DNA of 7,091 nt, from the NCBI GenBank assembly GCA_002508425.1, contig DAKU01000148.1, forward strand, positions 1 to 7,091. The letters are read 5' to 3'. This document shows positions 1 to 5,081 of the stretch, piece by piece. Source of the stretch: Methanosarcinaceae archaeon UBA470. GTDB lineage: Archaea > Halobacteriota > Methanosarcinia > Methanosarcinales > Methanosarcinaceae. Each line of letters starts with the position of its first letter. The stretch's first letter is position 1. The position numbers and the translations under genes were made by a program. Under the pieces are notes generated by a model, which searched no databases, was not told the DNA's origin, and worked only from the letters and a program-made list of their open reading frames with translations.

Positions 1-14
1 GAGTTTGATATATA

Positions 15-1094
15 ATGAGATTAAACCTGATCCAATTCCTGGCGAATTCTTCTCTCATGATGTCGGGCGTATTTATGCCGGTTTTCGCAAAATCCCTGGG
101 AGCTTCATATTTTGAAGTAGGTTTGATCAGTGCCTTTTTTGCAGCAGCCTCTTTTTTCTCTTCATTTATATTTGGAAAAGCAGCTGATATCAATAGTCTG
201 CGTCCTATAATCCAGGCCGGGCTTGCAGTTTCTGCAGTTTCGTTCTTTATGCAGATATTTGCTTATGATGCTGCATCACTTGCTGTGATCCGTGCAATGG
301 TAGGTTTCAGCGTAGGAGTATACCCAGCTGCGCTTATTGTTAGTGTTTATTATGAAAAGGAAAGTATAGGCAAATTCAGTTCATTTGGTTCTCTTGGCTG
401 GATGGTAGGTTATCTGGTTGCCGGGTTCATAGGGAACATAGAGCATCTTTTCATATTATCATCCCTTTTCTTCACCATCGCTTTTCTTGCGGCTTTTGGG
501 CTTACTGATGTACAGAAACCCTCTATTTCTGTGAGCTATTTTTCGTTGGCTGTGTTCAGGAAGAACCTTGATGTCTATATATCGATGTTCTTGAGGCACA
601 TGGGTGCAATTGCTGTGTGGGTTATTTTGCCTCTATACATGTCTTTTCTTGGGGCGTCTAATTTCTGGATAGGTGTCATATATGCCATCAATCCTGCCAT
701 ACAATTCTTTATCATGCGCCGGCTTGATCATTTCAAGAACGAATGGCTTATCAAATGGGGAATTATAACCTCTGGATTGGCATTCATGAGTTATTATCTG
801 GCACAAAATTTCTATTCTATTATTCCGGGAATGGTTCTGATAGCTTTTGGATGGGCTTTATTATACGTTGGTGCAAATCAGCTGGTTGTGGAAAGGAGCA
901 TTGAGAAAGCAAGTTCTGCAGGACTTTTAAATGCTGCTACTTCTGCAGCGGATATTGCAGGATCTCTTCTTGGGGGCACTATCATGCAATTCTTTGGTTT
1001 CAGGCAAACAATAGTATTTGCTATAGTTTGTGCGCTATTATCCCTATCTTTTTTTGTCTGGATGAACAGGTCATCTCAGAAGGTATCTATTTAA
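15..1094 (+). CDS. MFS transporter, about 12 TM, substrate unknown
   Basis: This 359-residue, almost wholly hydrophobic protein is a Major Facilitator Superfamily permease, which would move a small solute or drug across the cytoplasmic membrane. About 12 membrane segments can be read. The loop after TM2 carries a degenerate motif A (GKAADINSLRP, residues 54-64). TM4 has a motif-B-like pattern (R93, G97, G101), and TM5 has a glycine-rich motif-C-like run (residues 125-140). A second acidic/basic loop (MRRLDHFKNEW, 234-244) sits where the TM8-9 copy of motif A is expected. At 359 residues it is slightly short for an MFS protein, but both halves appear present. The ATG at 15 is chosen because an in-frame TGA at 6-8 closes the frame upstream. 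Any ribosome-binding site lies at or beyond the window edge. The substrate cannot be told from the sequence. The next gene follows after a short gap on the same strand, so cotranscription is plausible. Confidence 0.9.
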   Translation: MRLNLIQFLANSSLMMSGVFMPVFAKSLGASYFEVGLISAFFAAASFFSSFIFGKAADINSLRPIIQAGLAVSAVSFFMQIFAYDAASLAVIRAMVGFSVGVYPAALIVSVYYEKESIGKFSSFGSLGWMVGYLVAGFIGNIEHLFILSSLFFTIAFLAAFGLTDVQKPSISVSYFSLAVFRKNLDVYISMFLRHMGAIAVWVILPLYMSFLGASNFWIGVIYAINPAIQFFIMRRLDHFKNEWLIKWGIITSGLAFMSYYLAQNFYSIIPGMVLIAFGWALLYVGANQLVVERSIEKASSAGLLNAATSAADIAGSLLGGTIMQFFGFRQTIVFAIVCALLSLSFFVWMNRSSQKVSI

Positions 1095-1153
1095 TTTGTG
1101 ACCATACTTATTGATTAGTGAATACAGAATCGTTAGTGTCAATGGATATTACT

Positions 1154-1477
1154 ATGAATCCAGAACACATAGGTGGAAAACTTGTACGGGACAAAATTCC
1201 TTCAATTATCATGCAGGGTGGAAAGAAACCTGTGTATCATAAGGCTTCTGAGGACGAGTACAGGACAAAGCTGCTGGACAAACTTGTAGAAGAGGTAGCA
1301 GAATTCAGCTCAGATCCTTCTGAAGAGGAACTTGCGGATATTTTCGAGGTAATAAATGCAATTATCAACCAGTTTGGTTTTGACATCGAGAACATTAAGG
1401 AAATGAAGATGGCAAAACGTGAGGAAAGGGGCAGGTTCATTGAAAAGTTGATCTTGGATTCGGTGATGGATGATTAA
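1154..1477 (+). CDS. MazG-like (COG4997) nucleotide pyrophosphohydrolase
   Basis: This is a small all-alpha NTP-pyrophosphohydrolase-like protein of the type annotated as phosphoribosyl-ATP pyrophosphohydrolase-like or house-cleaning NTP pyrophosphatase. The family hallmark KLVRDKIPSII is near the N-terminus, followed by GKKPVY. The acidic metal-binding motifs of the MazG fold are present: EEVAE in one helix and EELADIFEV in the next, giving the ExxE...ExxD arrangement that binds Mg2+. The C-terminal KREERGRFIEKLIL is also typical. Family members are thought to hydrolyse non-canonical or damaged NTPs; the substrate here is unknown. Start choice is uncertain. A GTG at 1118 opens the frame and ATGs occur at 1142 and 1154. 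I prefer 1154, which has a weak GGAT five bases upstream and puts the start eight residues before the conserved KLVRD block. Its frame begins only 24 bp after the MFS gene, so the two may be one operon. Confidence 0.85.
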   Translation: MNPEHIGGKLVRDKIPSIIMQGGKKPVYHKASEDEYRTKLLDKLVEEVAEFSSDPSEEELADIFEVINAIINQFGFDIENIKEMKMAKREERGRFIEKLILDSVMDD

Positions 1478-1492
1478 ACCAATTTCATATGA

Positions 1493-1560
1493 GGGGGCTT
1501 TCTGATTTCGACCCCCCACTTTGCTTAAATTATCCCTTTATCTCACACACACACTTTTTT
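1493..1560 (+). terminator. G/C-armed hairpin followed by CA-repeat and T tract
   Basis: Just after the MazG-like gene, GGGGG (1493-1497) can pair with CCCCC (1512-1516) across a 14-nt loop. About 40 bp further on lies a short CA repeat (1543-1553) ending in TTTTTT (1555-1560). Archaeal termination depends mainly on U-rich tracts, so the T run is the likelier termination point; the hairpin may protect the 3' end. Confidence 0.5.
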
Positions 1561-1609
1561 AGTTATAGGACTCTTTTATTATCAGGGCAAATTGAGAAAT
1601 GTATTGTAT

Positions 1610-1635
1610 TATTAGGATGGTGTATTAGGATGGTG
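1610..1635 (+). repeat. Perfect 13-bp tandem duplication over the psiE ribosome-binding site
   Basis: TATTAGGATGGTG occurs at 1610-1622 and again at 1623-1635, head to tail and without mismatch. Each copy carries AGGATGGTG, a Shine-Dalgarno-like stretch. The second copy ends five bases before the ATG at 1641, so the duplication supplies two potential ribosome-binding sites, one at normal spacing and one 13 bases further upstream. Confidence 0.85.
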
Positions 1636-1640
1636 TTCGC

Positions 1641-2063
1641 ATGATGAAATATGTAGATGCTTTTCAAACTCTGGTAATAAAGACTATTATTCTTATGATG
1701 GTGGTTGTAATCCTCAGTTCTACTCTGGAGGTAGGTTGGATAATCCTGCATAGTCTTATTACGCCTCCTTTCTTTTTCCTTAATGTGGAAAAACTCTTGG
1801 ATATATTTGGTCTGTTCTTTCTGGTGATCATTGGTATTGAGTTGCTTGAAACCATAAAGATGATCATCACTGAATCTATAATGAACGTTGGAGTGATCAT
1901 CCTGGTGGGAATCACAGCAATAGTTCGTAAGGTAATAATTATAGACTTGAAAACCACTCCTCCCTTGTTCCTTATGGGGCTGGGGGTTCTTGTCTTGTCC
2001 CTTGCTGGTGCTTATTATTTGATCAACATCTCGGGAAAGGAATTCAAATGTGAACTTAAATGA
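1641..2063 (+). CDS. PsiE-family (phosphate-starvation-inducible) membrane protein
   Basis: This 140-residue protein with four predicted membrane helices (about 10-38, 52-75, 82-102 and 108-130) matches the PsiE family (PF06146). The family signature is the second helix and the loop after it (LLDIFGLFFLVIIGIELLETIK, residues 52-73), followed by the third helix ending in AIVRKVIIIDLK (93-104). PsiE was named for induction by phosphate starvation in E. coli, but its biochemical role is unknown and no phosphate regulation can be inferred here. The protein begins MMK, so either ATG (1641 or 1644) may be used. A GGTG at 1632-1635 serves as ribosome-binding site and lies inside a 13-bp tandem duplication. 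The gene is monocistronic, preceded by a T-rich terminator region and convergent with the hypothetical gene downstream. Confidence 0.88.
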   Translation: MMKYVDAFQTLVIKTIILMMVVVILSSTLEVGWIILHSLITPPFFFLNVEKLLDIFGLFFLVIIGIELLETIKMIITESIMNVGVIILVGITAIVRKVIIIDLKTTPPLFLMGLGVLVLSLAGAYYLINISGKEFKCELK

Positions 2064-2077
2064 AAAGTAACCTCCGA

Positions 2078-2092
2078 TAAAAAAGAAAGTAT
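2078..2092 (-). terminator. U-rich terminator of the hypothetical gene at 2131-2607
   Basis: Read on the minus strand, the short gap between the two convergent genes contains a pyrimidine-rich stretch with six consecutive T (TTTCTTTTTTATC), about 40 bases past the minus-strand stop codon. This is the usual form of archaeal terminator. No stable hairpin is visible. Confidence 0.45.
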
Positions 2093-2130
2093 TAGAATGT
2101 AGTTGGTAATCTGGCAGCTACAATTCCCAT

Positions 2131-2607
2131 TTATTTCACTGTTTCTGGATATGCTTTTTTCAGTTCCGTTCTCGGATCGTTATTGCATTTGAACTTCAAT
2201 TTCTGTGAGTGCGCGTGGATGTTGATCGCCCATTCAGATCTACCATTTCCATCATCGTCACTATTGTCCTTGTACTTGACTTCAACATAATTGATACTGG
2301 AATTCGGGATGGAGAAATTTTCGGGATTTTCTTTCAATATCTCCTCAGATTCCATGCCTAAATACCTCTGTGAGTAGTTCATTCCTCCGGCTATCTGACT
2401 ACTCCATTGTCCGAAGAATCCCTTTCCATCTTGTTTGGCTTGTTGCCTTGCTTCTTCTGCCACTTTTTTCATAATCTCTGATGTTAGTTTGGCAAAAATA
2501 CTCTGTTCCTTTGTGACTATAAGAGTAAAGCTATCGTTAGCAAGGCCCATAAATTTTGGTTTATTAAGAGGTCCTATTATTGCAAGTACGTTTTCATTTT
2601 TCGACAT
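2131..2607 (-). CDS. Conserved hypothetical protein, soluble, possibly PH-like
   Basis: This is a soluble 158-residue protein without signal peptide, membrane helix or cysteine clusters. I do not recognise a named domain. The layout is a beta-rich N-terminus (VLAIIGPL, then FTLIVTKEQSIFAKL at 27-41), a charged amphipathic helix (residues 42-60, KKVAEEARQQAKQDGKG), a segment FFGQWSSQIAGGMNYSQRYLGM (64-85), then ILKENPENFSIPNSSINYVEVKYK (90-113), a D/G-rich turn (115-122), and a final strand pair (125-141). The order strand, 'tkeqsIFAKL', helix, 'fsIPnssI..veVk' resembles small PH-like proteins that read out lipid or protein surfaces; that is inference only. Similar proteins occur, to my knowledge, in methanogens. 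The ATG at 2607 is supported by GGTG seven bases upstream. An inverted repeat at 2634-2657 lies just upstream and may regulate it. Confidence 0.78.
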   Translation of the reverse strand: MSKNENVLAIIGPLNKPKFMGLANDSFTLIVTKEQSIFAKLTSEIMKKVAEEARQQAKQDGKGFFGQWSSQIAGGMNYSQRYLGMESEEILKENPENFSIPNSSINYVEVKYKDNSDDDGNGRSEWAINIHAHSQKLKFKCNNDPRTELKKAYPETVK

Positions 2608-2633
2608 TTCAATACACCAATATTATAATTATT

Positions 2634-2657
2634 AAGTACTTGGAAGTTCAAGTATTT
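2634..2657. promoter_or_regulatory. Operator-like imperfect palindrome upstream of the hypothetical gene
   Basis: AAGTACTTG (2634-2642) and CAAGTATTT (2649-2657) form a dyad with eight of nine positions matching around a 6-bp centre. It lies 27-50 bp upstream of the minus-strand ATG at 2607, where the promoter is expected. The arms and spacing suit a dimeric helix-turn-helix regulator. No regulator is identified. Confidence 0.4.
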
Positions 2658-2776
2658 TAACTTATGGCCTGAACAAAAAGTAGGGTATGATATATTATAC
2701 AAAAATTTTAAACTGTTTCATCGGATGTGTTAGCTAATTTGTTTTCTTCTGTTGTTTGACTTCCAGTAATGCGACA

Positions 2777-3201
2777 TCAAATTGAAACCGCTCCAAATGA
2801 TGCGAGCACACTGAGATTTTCGGTGAATATGCTCCACGGAGTACCAAAAGCAAATGGGGTCATAAGCAAGCAACTAAGTCCCATGGGCCAGAAAGAATAC
2901 CTGTCAAATATATCGGATCTGTTTTGAATCCCAAAAATCCACGATTGGATTGTATCACAAGGGTTATTGAAAGTATCAGTAAAACACTAAAGAACAGTCT
3001 GTAGAAGATCATTGAAGGAATAGGCATTCCATGTATGTGGGTCAGGAATATTCCTATGGTCCCGTATAGCACACACTCACTAAGTATGGCCAAAGGTCCA
3101 TTAAAAAGATTGCGTGGCTCAGATAGCTTAGAAAAGAATTTCCAGTACACTGGATAAATCTTCTTTATAGCAATTACCTTAGAAGAAGGGCAAAATATCA
3201 C
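2777..3201 (-). pseudogene. EamA/DMT-family transporter remnant
   Basis: The minus-strand frame of 3201-2860 contains a recognisable first EamA repeat segment: GPLAILSECVLYGTIGIFLTHIHGMPIPSMIFYRLFFSVLLILSI, roughly 3099 down to about 2965. YGTIGIF and FYRLFF are characteristic of DMT permeases. The frame stops after 'LSGPWDLVACL'. A second minus-strand frame that overlaps this end runs to a TGA at 2777-2779 and encodes a hydrophobic stretch (LLMTPFAFGTPWSIFTENLSVLASFGAVSI) plausible as part of a later EamA helix. Intact DMT proteins have about 280-310 residues and ten helices, so most of the gene is missing. No credible start is present: the only available one is a GTG at 3201 without a ribosome-binding site. 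I read this as a transporter gene degraded by internal deletion and frameshift. The assignment of the second segment is tentative. Confidence 0.65.
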
Positions 3202-3226
3202 ACATTCAAATGCAAAATGAAAATCT

Positions 3227-3439
3227 TTAAATTACGTTTTTGAGTTTCTGATGCGTGTTATTGGTATAGCACGTAAAACTTTTCTTGCAGCTAGTACATC
3301 TGGATGCAGATTTGTATGTTGCTCCAAAATTAGTCGGACTTCCTAGTTTCAGCGAGACGCAAATGATCTTCTGTCCTAAAGGTACGGTTGCGAAAGTTTG
3401 AGTTCCACAATCTGGGCATATTACACTTTCACTTGACAT
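3227..3439 (-). CDS. Small zinc-ribbon protein, function unknown
   Basis: This 70-residue protein has two CxxC knuckles, C8-P-D-C11 near the N-terminus and C48-T-S-C51 near the C-terminus, the usual four ligands of a zinc ribbon. C27 and C57 are extra cysteines. The first knuckle (VICPDCGTQTFATVPLGQKIICVSL) resembles ribbons of transcription- or translation-associated proteins, but no family is recognised. The frame is open upstream to an ATG at 3511; I start at the ATG at 3439 instead because GGGGGAG lies six bases before it, while the upstream extension is hydrophobic and unlike a ribbon. It follows another zinc-ribbon gene on the same strand with a hairpin and T run between, so it is probably transcribed separately or by read-through. 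Its G-rich ribosome-binding site is complementary over seven bases to the C-rich loop of the candidate RNA at 6802-6885. Confidence 0.75.
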   Translation of the reverse strand: MSSESVICPDCGTQTFATVPLGQKIICVSLKLGSPTNFGATYKSASRCTSCKKSFTCYTNNTHQKLKNVI

Positions 3440-3509
3440 ATCTATCTCCCCCTGTTTCTCTCCAAAAATTTCTTTAAGCAATACTCTAAATGTAAGAAAA
3501 AGACCATCC

Positions 3510-3547
3510 AAAAAATTATCGGGCAGAAATATGTTAATACATCTGCC
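3510..3547 (-). terminator. Imperfect hairpin plus T run after the CxxC-x17-CxxC gene
   Basis: GGCAGA (3522-3527) and TCTGCC (3542-3547) are perfect arms. TAT/ATA extends the pairing inside after a two-base mismatch, giving nine of eleven pairs around a 4-base centre. Read on the minus strand, the hairpin is followed within about six bases by TTTTTT. It begins about 40 bases past the stop of the upstream zinc-ribbon gene. It could also be an operator for the gene at 3227-3439. Confidence 0.45.
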
Positions 3548-3588
3548 TTTTGTGAAATTATAGAATTAGGAATCTGTTAGCTACAGAT

Positions 3589-3783
3589 CTAATATCTAGC
3601 TGGTCTATGCTTCTGGTAGCATTCTCTGCAGTATACTGGCCTGTCACCGGATGGCACGAAAGGTACTTCAGTTTCCTGCTTACAGTCTGAGCAAGTTGCT
3701 TTATGCATTTCTCTTGGACCACTTGGTCTGAAGCCACCGCTTCCACCACTTCTACCGCTTCCGCCTCTACTATCGAATCTCAT
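3589..3783 (-). CDS. CxxC-x17-CxxC zinc-ribbon protein with Arg/Gly-rich N-terminus
   Basis: This 64-residue protein has two parts. Residues 1-25 are a low-complexity Arg/Gly/Ser tract (MRFDSRGGSGRSGGSGG...), similar to RGG tails that contact RNA. Residues 26-59 are a compact zinc ribbon in which C31-S-D-C34 and C52-R-E-C55 are separated by exactly 17 residues, the CxxC-x17-CxxC domain seen in several methanogens (TIGR04272-type, named from memory). V/PF-VPSGDRPVYC before the second knuckle is typical. The function is unknown; binding nucleic acid is an inference from the RG tract. The ATG at 3783 has a weak AAAGGAA about seven bases upstream. The gene ends in TAG; reading through it would add only three residues before TAA. 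It has a long leader with two strong hairpins and tandem TATA boxes, suggesting control at the RNA level. Confidence 0.85.
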   Translation of the reverse strand: MRFDSRGGSGRSGGSGGFRPSGPREMHKATCSDCKQETEVPFVPSGDRPVYCRECYQKHRPARY

Positions 3784-3960
3784 ATTTAATTTCCTTTATT
3801 TAGGTAGTTCGCCTCAGCAAAAGCTGAGATCGAGAATTTTCGCATGACAGGTTCGATCTGATTTAGATCAGATCTCCACTTTTTGATACGACCAACTCTT
3901 TGTTGTTAAATCAATTAACTAAAAGAAGAACACAAGAATGAGATAATCCTTTTATTAAAT
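3784..3960 (-). promoter_or_regulatory. Structured 5' leader of the CxxC-x17-CxxC gene
   Basis: If transcription starts about 25 bp below the proximal TATA box, the leader is roughly 175 nt. It contains two perfect hairpins. H1 has an 8-bp stem (3855-3862 with 3867-3874) and a 4-nt loop. H2 has a 6-bp stem (CTCAGC 3813-3818 with GCTGAG 3823-3828) and an AAAA/UUUU loop. On the RNA each hairpin is followed by a similar single strand, CGAACCU after H1 and GCGAACUACCU after H2. Bases 3871-3876 and 3826-3831 are complementary (GATCTC/GAGATC) and could form a competing pairing that breaks both stems. A further GTTAA/TTAAC dyad lies at 3905-3919. A cis-acting RNA switch or thermosensor is possible; no known riboswitch class is recognised. 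Confidence 0.5.
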
Positions 3961-3981
3961 CGACAAACATCCGAACTCTAC

Positions 3982-4011
3982 TTATATAAACACTCATATG
4001 TTATATAAACA
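3982..4011 (-). promoter_or_regulatory. Tandem TATA boxes for the CxxC-x17-CxxC gene
   Basis: The 11-mer TTATATAAACA occurs at 3982-3992 and again at 4001-4011. Read on the minus strand each copy gives TTTATATAA, close to the archaeal TATA consensus. The start points are 19 bp apart, so two staggered transcription starts are possible, around 3960 and 3980. A third AT-rich box (AATATATATTT, 4040-4050) lies farther upstream. Confidence 0.55.
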
Positions 4012-4057
4012 TGTTGCTATCACTATATTACTCGCTCCTAAATATATATTTCCATGT

Positions 4058-4089
4058 AATGTCTACATAAAATAAAGAGAGCAGACATT
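4058..4089. repeat. 7-bp inverted repeat between divergent promoters
   Basis: AATGTCT (4058-4064) and AGACATT (4083-4089) are perfect arms separated by 18 bp. Pairing extends as GTAATGTCT/AGACATTTAC with one extra base. It sits between the minus-strand TATA cluster and the plus-strand ywbE promoter, so it could be a regulator site serving both. Chance occurrence in such AT-rich DNA cannot be excluded. Confidence 0.3.
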
Positions 4090-4169
4090 TACTATTTCAA
4101 TTCATTCCTAAGTTATTCCTGTTTACAGAAGTTCGATCCAGGTATCAGGGCAATTTTATGAACGAACAT

Positions 4170-4181
4170 GCTTATATGATG
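4170..4181 (+). promoter_or_regulatory. TATA box of ywbE, implying a nearly leaderless mRNA
   Basis: GCTTATATGATG lies about 25 bp before the ATG at 4199, the usual archaeal TATA-to-start distance. No Shine-Dalgarno motif is present in the 18 bases before the ATG. Both facts point to a transcript starting at or within a few bases of the start codon. Confidence 0.5.
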
Positions 4182-4198
4182 AAGAATCTATTTGTGCC

Positions 4199-4408
4199 AT
4201 GAGCGCAGGCAACACCAGAGGAAATATTAAAATAGGTTTGAACGTAGGAATCGTTCTGAAGCAAGATCAGGGCAGCGGAAAAATCACAAAGGGTGTTGTG
4301 AAAAGGATCTTAACCAATTCCTCATCTCATCCACATGGGATAAAGGTTCAATTGGAAGATGGTCGTGTCGGAAGAGTGAAGGAGATCTATCTCAAAGGTC
4401 CAGGATAA
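4199..4408 (+). CDS. ywbE: YwbE family protein
   Basis: This 69-residue protein is recognisable along its whole length as the YwbE family (DUF2196), shared by Bacillus and many archaea. The core runs from RGNIKIGLNVGIVLKQDQGSGKITKGVVKRILTNS (residues 7-41) through the invariant-looking SSHPHGIKVQLEDGRVGRVKEI (42-63). The sequence has the look of a small SH3-like or KOW-like beta barrel, in keeping with RNA or ribosome association, but the function is unknown and this is inference. No in-frame start exists upstream in the nearby ATGs (4158, 4168, 4176 and 4179 are all out of frame). The gene appears leaderless. It stands alone, divergent from the CxxC-x17-CxxC gene and convergent with terB. 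Confidence 0.92.
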   Translation: MSAGNTRGNIKIGLNVGIVLKQDQGSGKITKGVVKRILTNSSSHPHGIKVQLEDGRVGRVKEIYLKGPG

Positions 4409-4634
4409 ATTTATGTAACTAAAAAATGAGTTCACATGTCTTGTTCTCTTTTCTGCTGGGATTATATGGTACACGAAAGGTTCCAGTAAGACTCTATTTC
4501 CATGAGACGTTTCCTTATAGGATAATTTTAATGAGAATAAACGATTTATCCTTTTTAGACAACTCAGAAAGAGGAAGTGTTTTGACAGGCCTGAGCCTGT
4601 CCTATTTATGGAATCTAAAAAATAATTGCTGTTT
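4409..4634. other. Convergent intergenic region, no supported gene
   Basis: This 226-bp gap between ywbE and terB contains T tracts on both strands (TCCTTTTTAG near 4549-4558 on plus; ATTTTTTAG on minus across 4616-4624) and a strong hairpin at 4584-4601. A plus-strand frame from 4426 runs into the 3' end of terB on the opposite strand, has no ribosome-binding site and shows no protein family, so I do not call it. Confidence 0.5.
4584..4601. terminator. Perfect 7-bp hairpin between convergent genes
   Basis: GACAGGC (4584-4590) pairs with GCCTGTC (4595-4601) around the loop CTGA. Being symmetrical, it could act on either transcript. For terB it lies 34 bases past the stop, after the T run at 4617-4623. 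For ywbE it lies about 175 bases past the stop, just after another T run. Confidence 0.5.
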
Positions 4635-5081
4635 TCAGCCTCTGTTTTTGATCAACATGACTTCAATAATGTTGACCGCTTTGTCCTCAGGGACACCCAG
4701 AGATTCCTGAATCTTGGTAAGGATGTCTTTTTCTCCCTTGGCGAGTACACCATCTGCAAGTGTAAGGTCAGCTGCCACTGCAAATGCTGTCTCTTTTAGA
4801 TCAGCAGGAAGTACTTCCTTTGAGGATGTAACTAAAGCTTCGACACCCTGATTTTTTATTACGCCGACGAGCTTTTTGAACATTGCTGACATTTGCTTGT
4901 CATTGAATTTTTCATACAGCTTCATTCTGAGCAATGATGTCATGAGACCCCTTGCTTCTTCTTCAGTGATTTCTCCATCAGCGGCTACAGCAGCCAAAGA
5001 AACTGCAGCAAATGCTTCTTCTTTGTTCAGTTTTGTTTGCTCTGCTTCTTTACTTCCTCTTACTTTATCGAATAAGCCCAT
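4635..5081 (-). CDS. TerB-like (tellurite resistance) protein
   Basis: This 148-residue, all-helical, acidic cytoplasmic protein is of the TerB/DUF533-like family (PF05099). The two family motifs are visible: AAVAADGEITEEEARGL (residues 30-46) and ADLTLADGVLAKGEKDIL (104-121), each with a DG followed by acidic residues, the internally repeated Asp-rich metal-binding arrangement of TerB. The N-terminus MGLFDKVRGSKEAEQTKLNKEEA is typical of the short variants of this family. TerB proteins are linked to metal, tellurite and general stress responses, but the molecular role is not settled and no other ter genes are in the window, so tellurite resistance itself should not be assumed. GAGGAG seven bases or so before the ATG at 5081 supports the start. 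The nearest good minus-strand TATA-like sequences are at 5228-5251, which would give a leader of over 100 nt. Confidence 0.9.
   Translation of the reverse strand: MGLFDKVRGSKEAEQTKLNKEEAFAAVSLAAVAADGEITEEEARGLMTSLLRMKLYEKFNDKQMSAMFKKLVGVIKNQGVEALVTSSKEVLPADLKETAFAVAADLTLADGVLAKGEKDILTKIQESLGVPEDKAVNIIEVMLIKNRG

Noticed and set aside
1..10. GAGTTTGATA at the very start resembles the conserved 5' end of 16S rRNA.
   Set aside because: The similarity stops after nine bases and an MFS coding frame begins at 15; it is coincidence.
1237..1519. Two minus-strand frames opposite the MazG-like gene.
   Set aside because: Serine-rich or patternless translations antisense to a gene with clear family motifs.
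1543..1553. CA dinucleotide repeat as a microsatellite of interest.
   Set aside because: It is only about five units long and lies in a terminator region; too short to be informative.
3440..3511. 24-residue N-terminal extension of the zinc-ribbon protein (start at 3511).
   Set aside because: The internal ATG at 3439 has a strong GGGGGAG at ideal spacing, and the extension does not resemble the ribbon.
3558..3749. Second minus-strand frame overlapping the CxxC-x17-CxxC gene.
   Set aside because: It is a shadow of the real gene, whose Cys spacing is an exact family match.
3784..4198. CRISPR array or tRNA gene in the long AT-rich gap.
   Set aside because: No regularly spaced repeats beyond the two TATA copies and the hairpins, and no cloverleaf or TΨC-like GGTTCRANNCC box fits.
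4426..4710. Plus-strand frame of 94 codons after ywbE.
   Set aside because: It overlaps the 3' end of terB antisense, has no ribosome-binding site and no recognisable family; composition looks like intergenic DNA.
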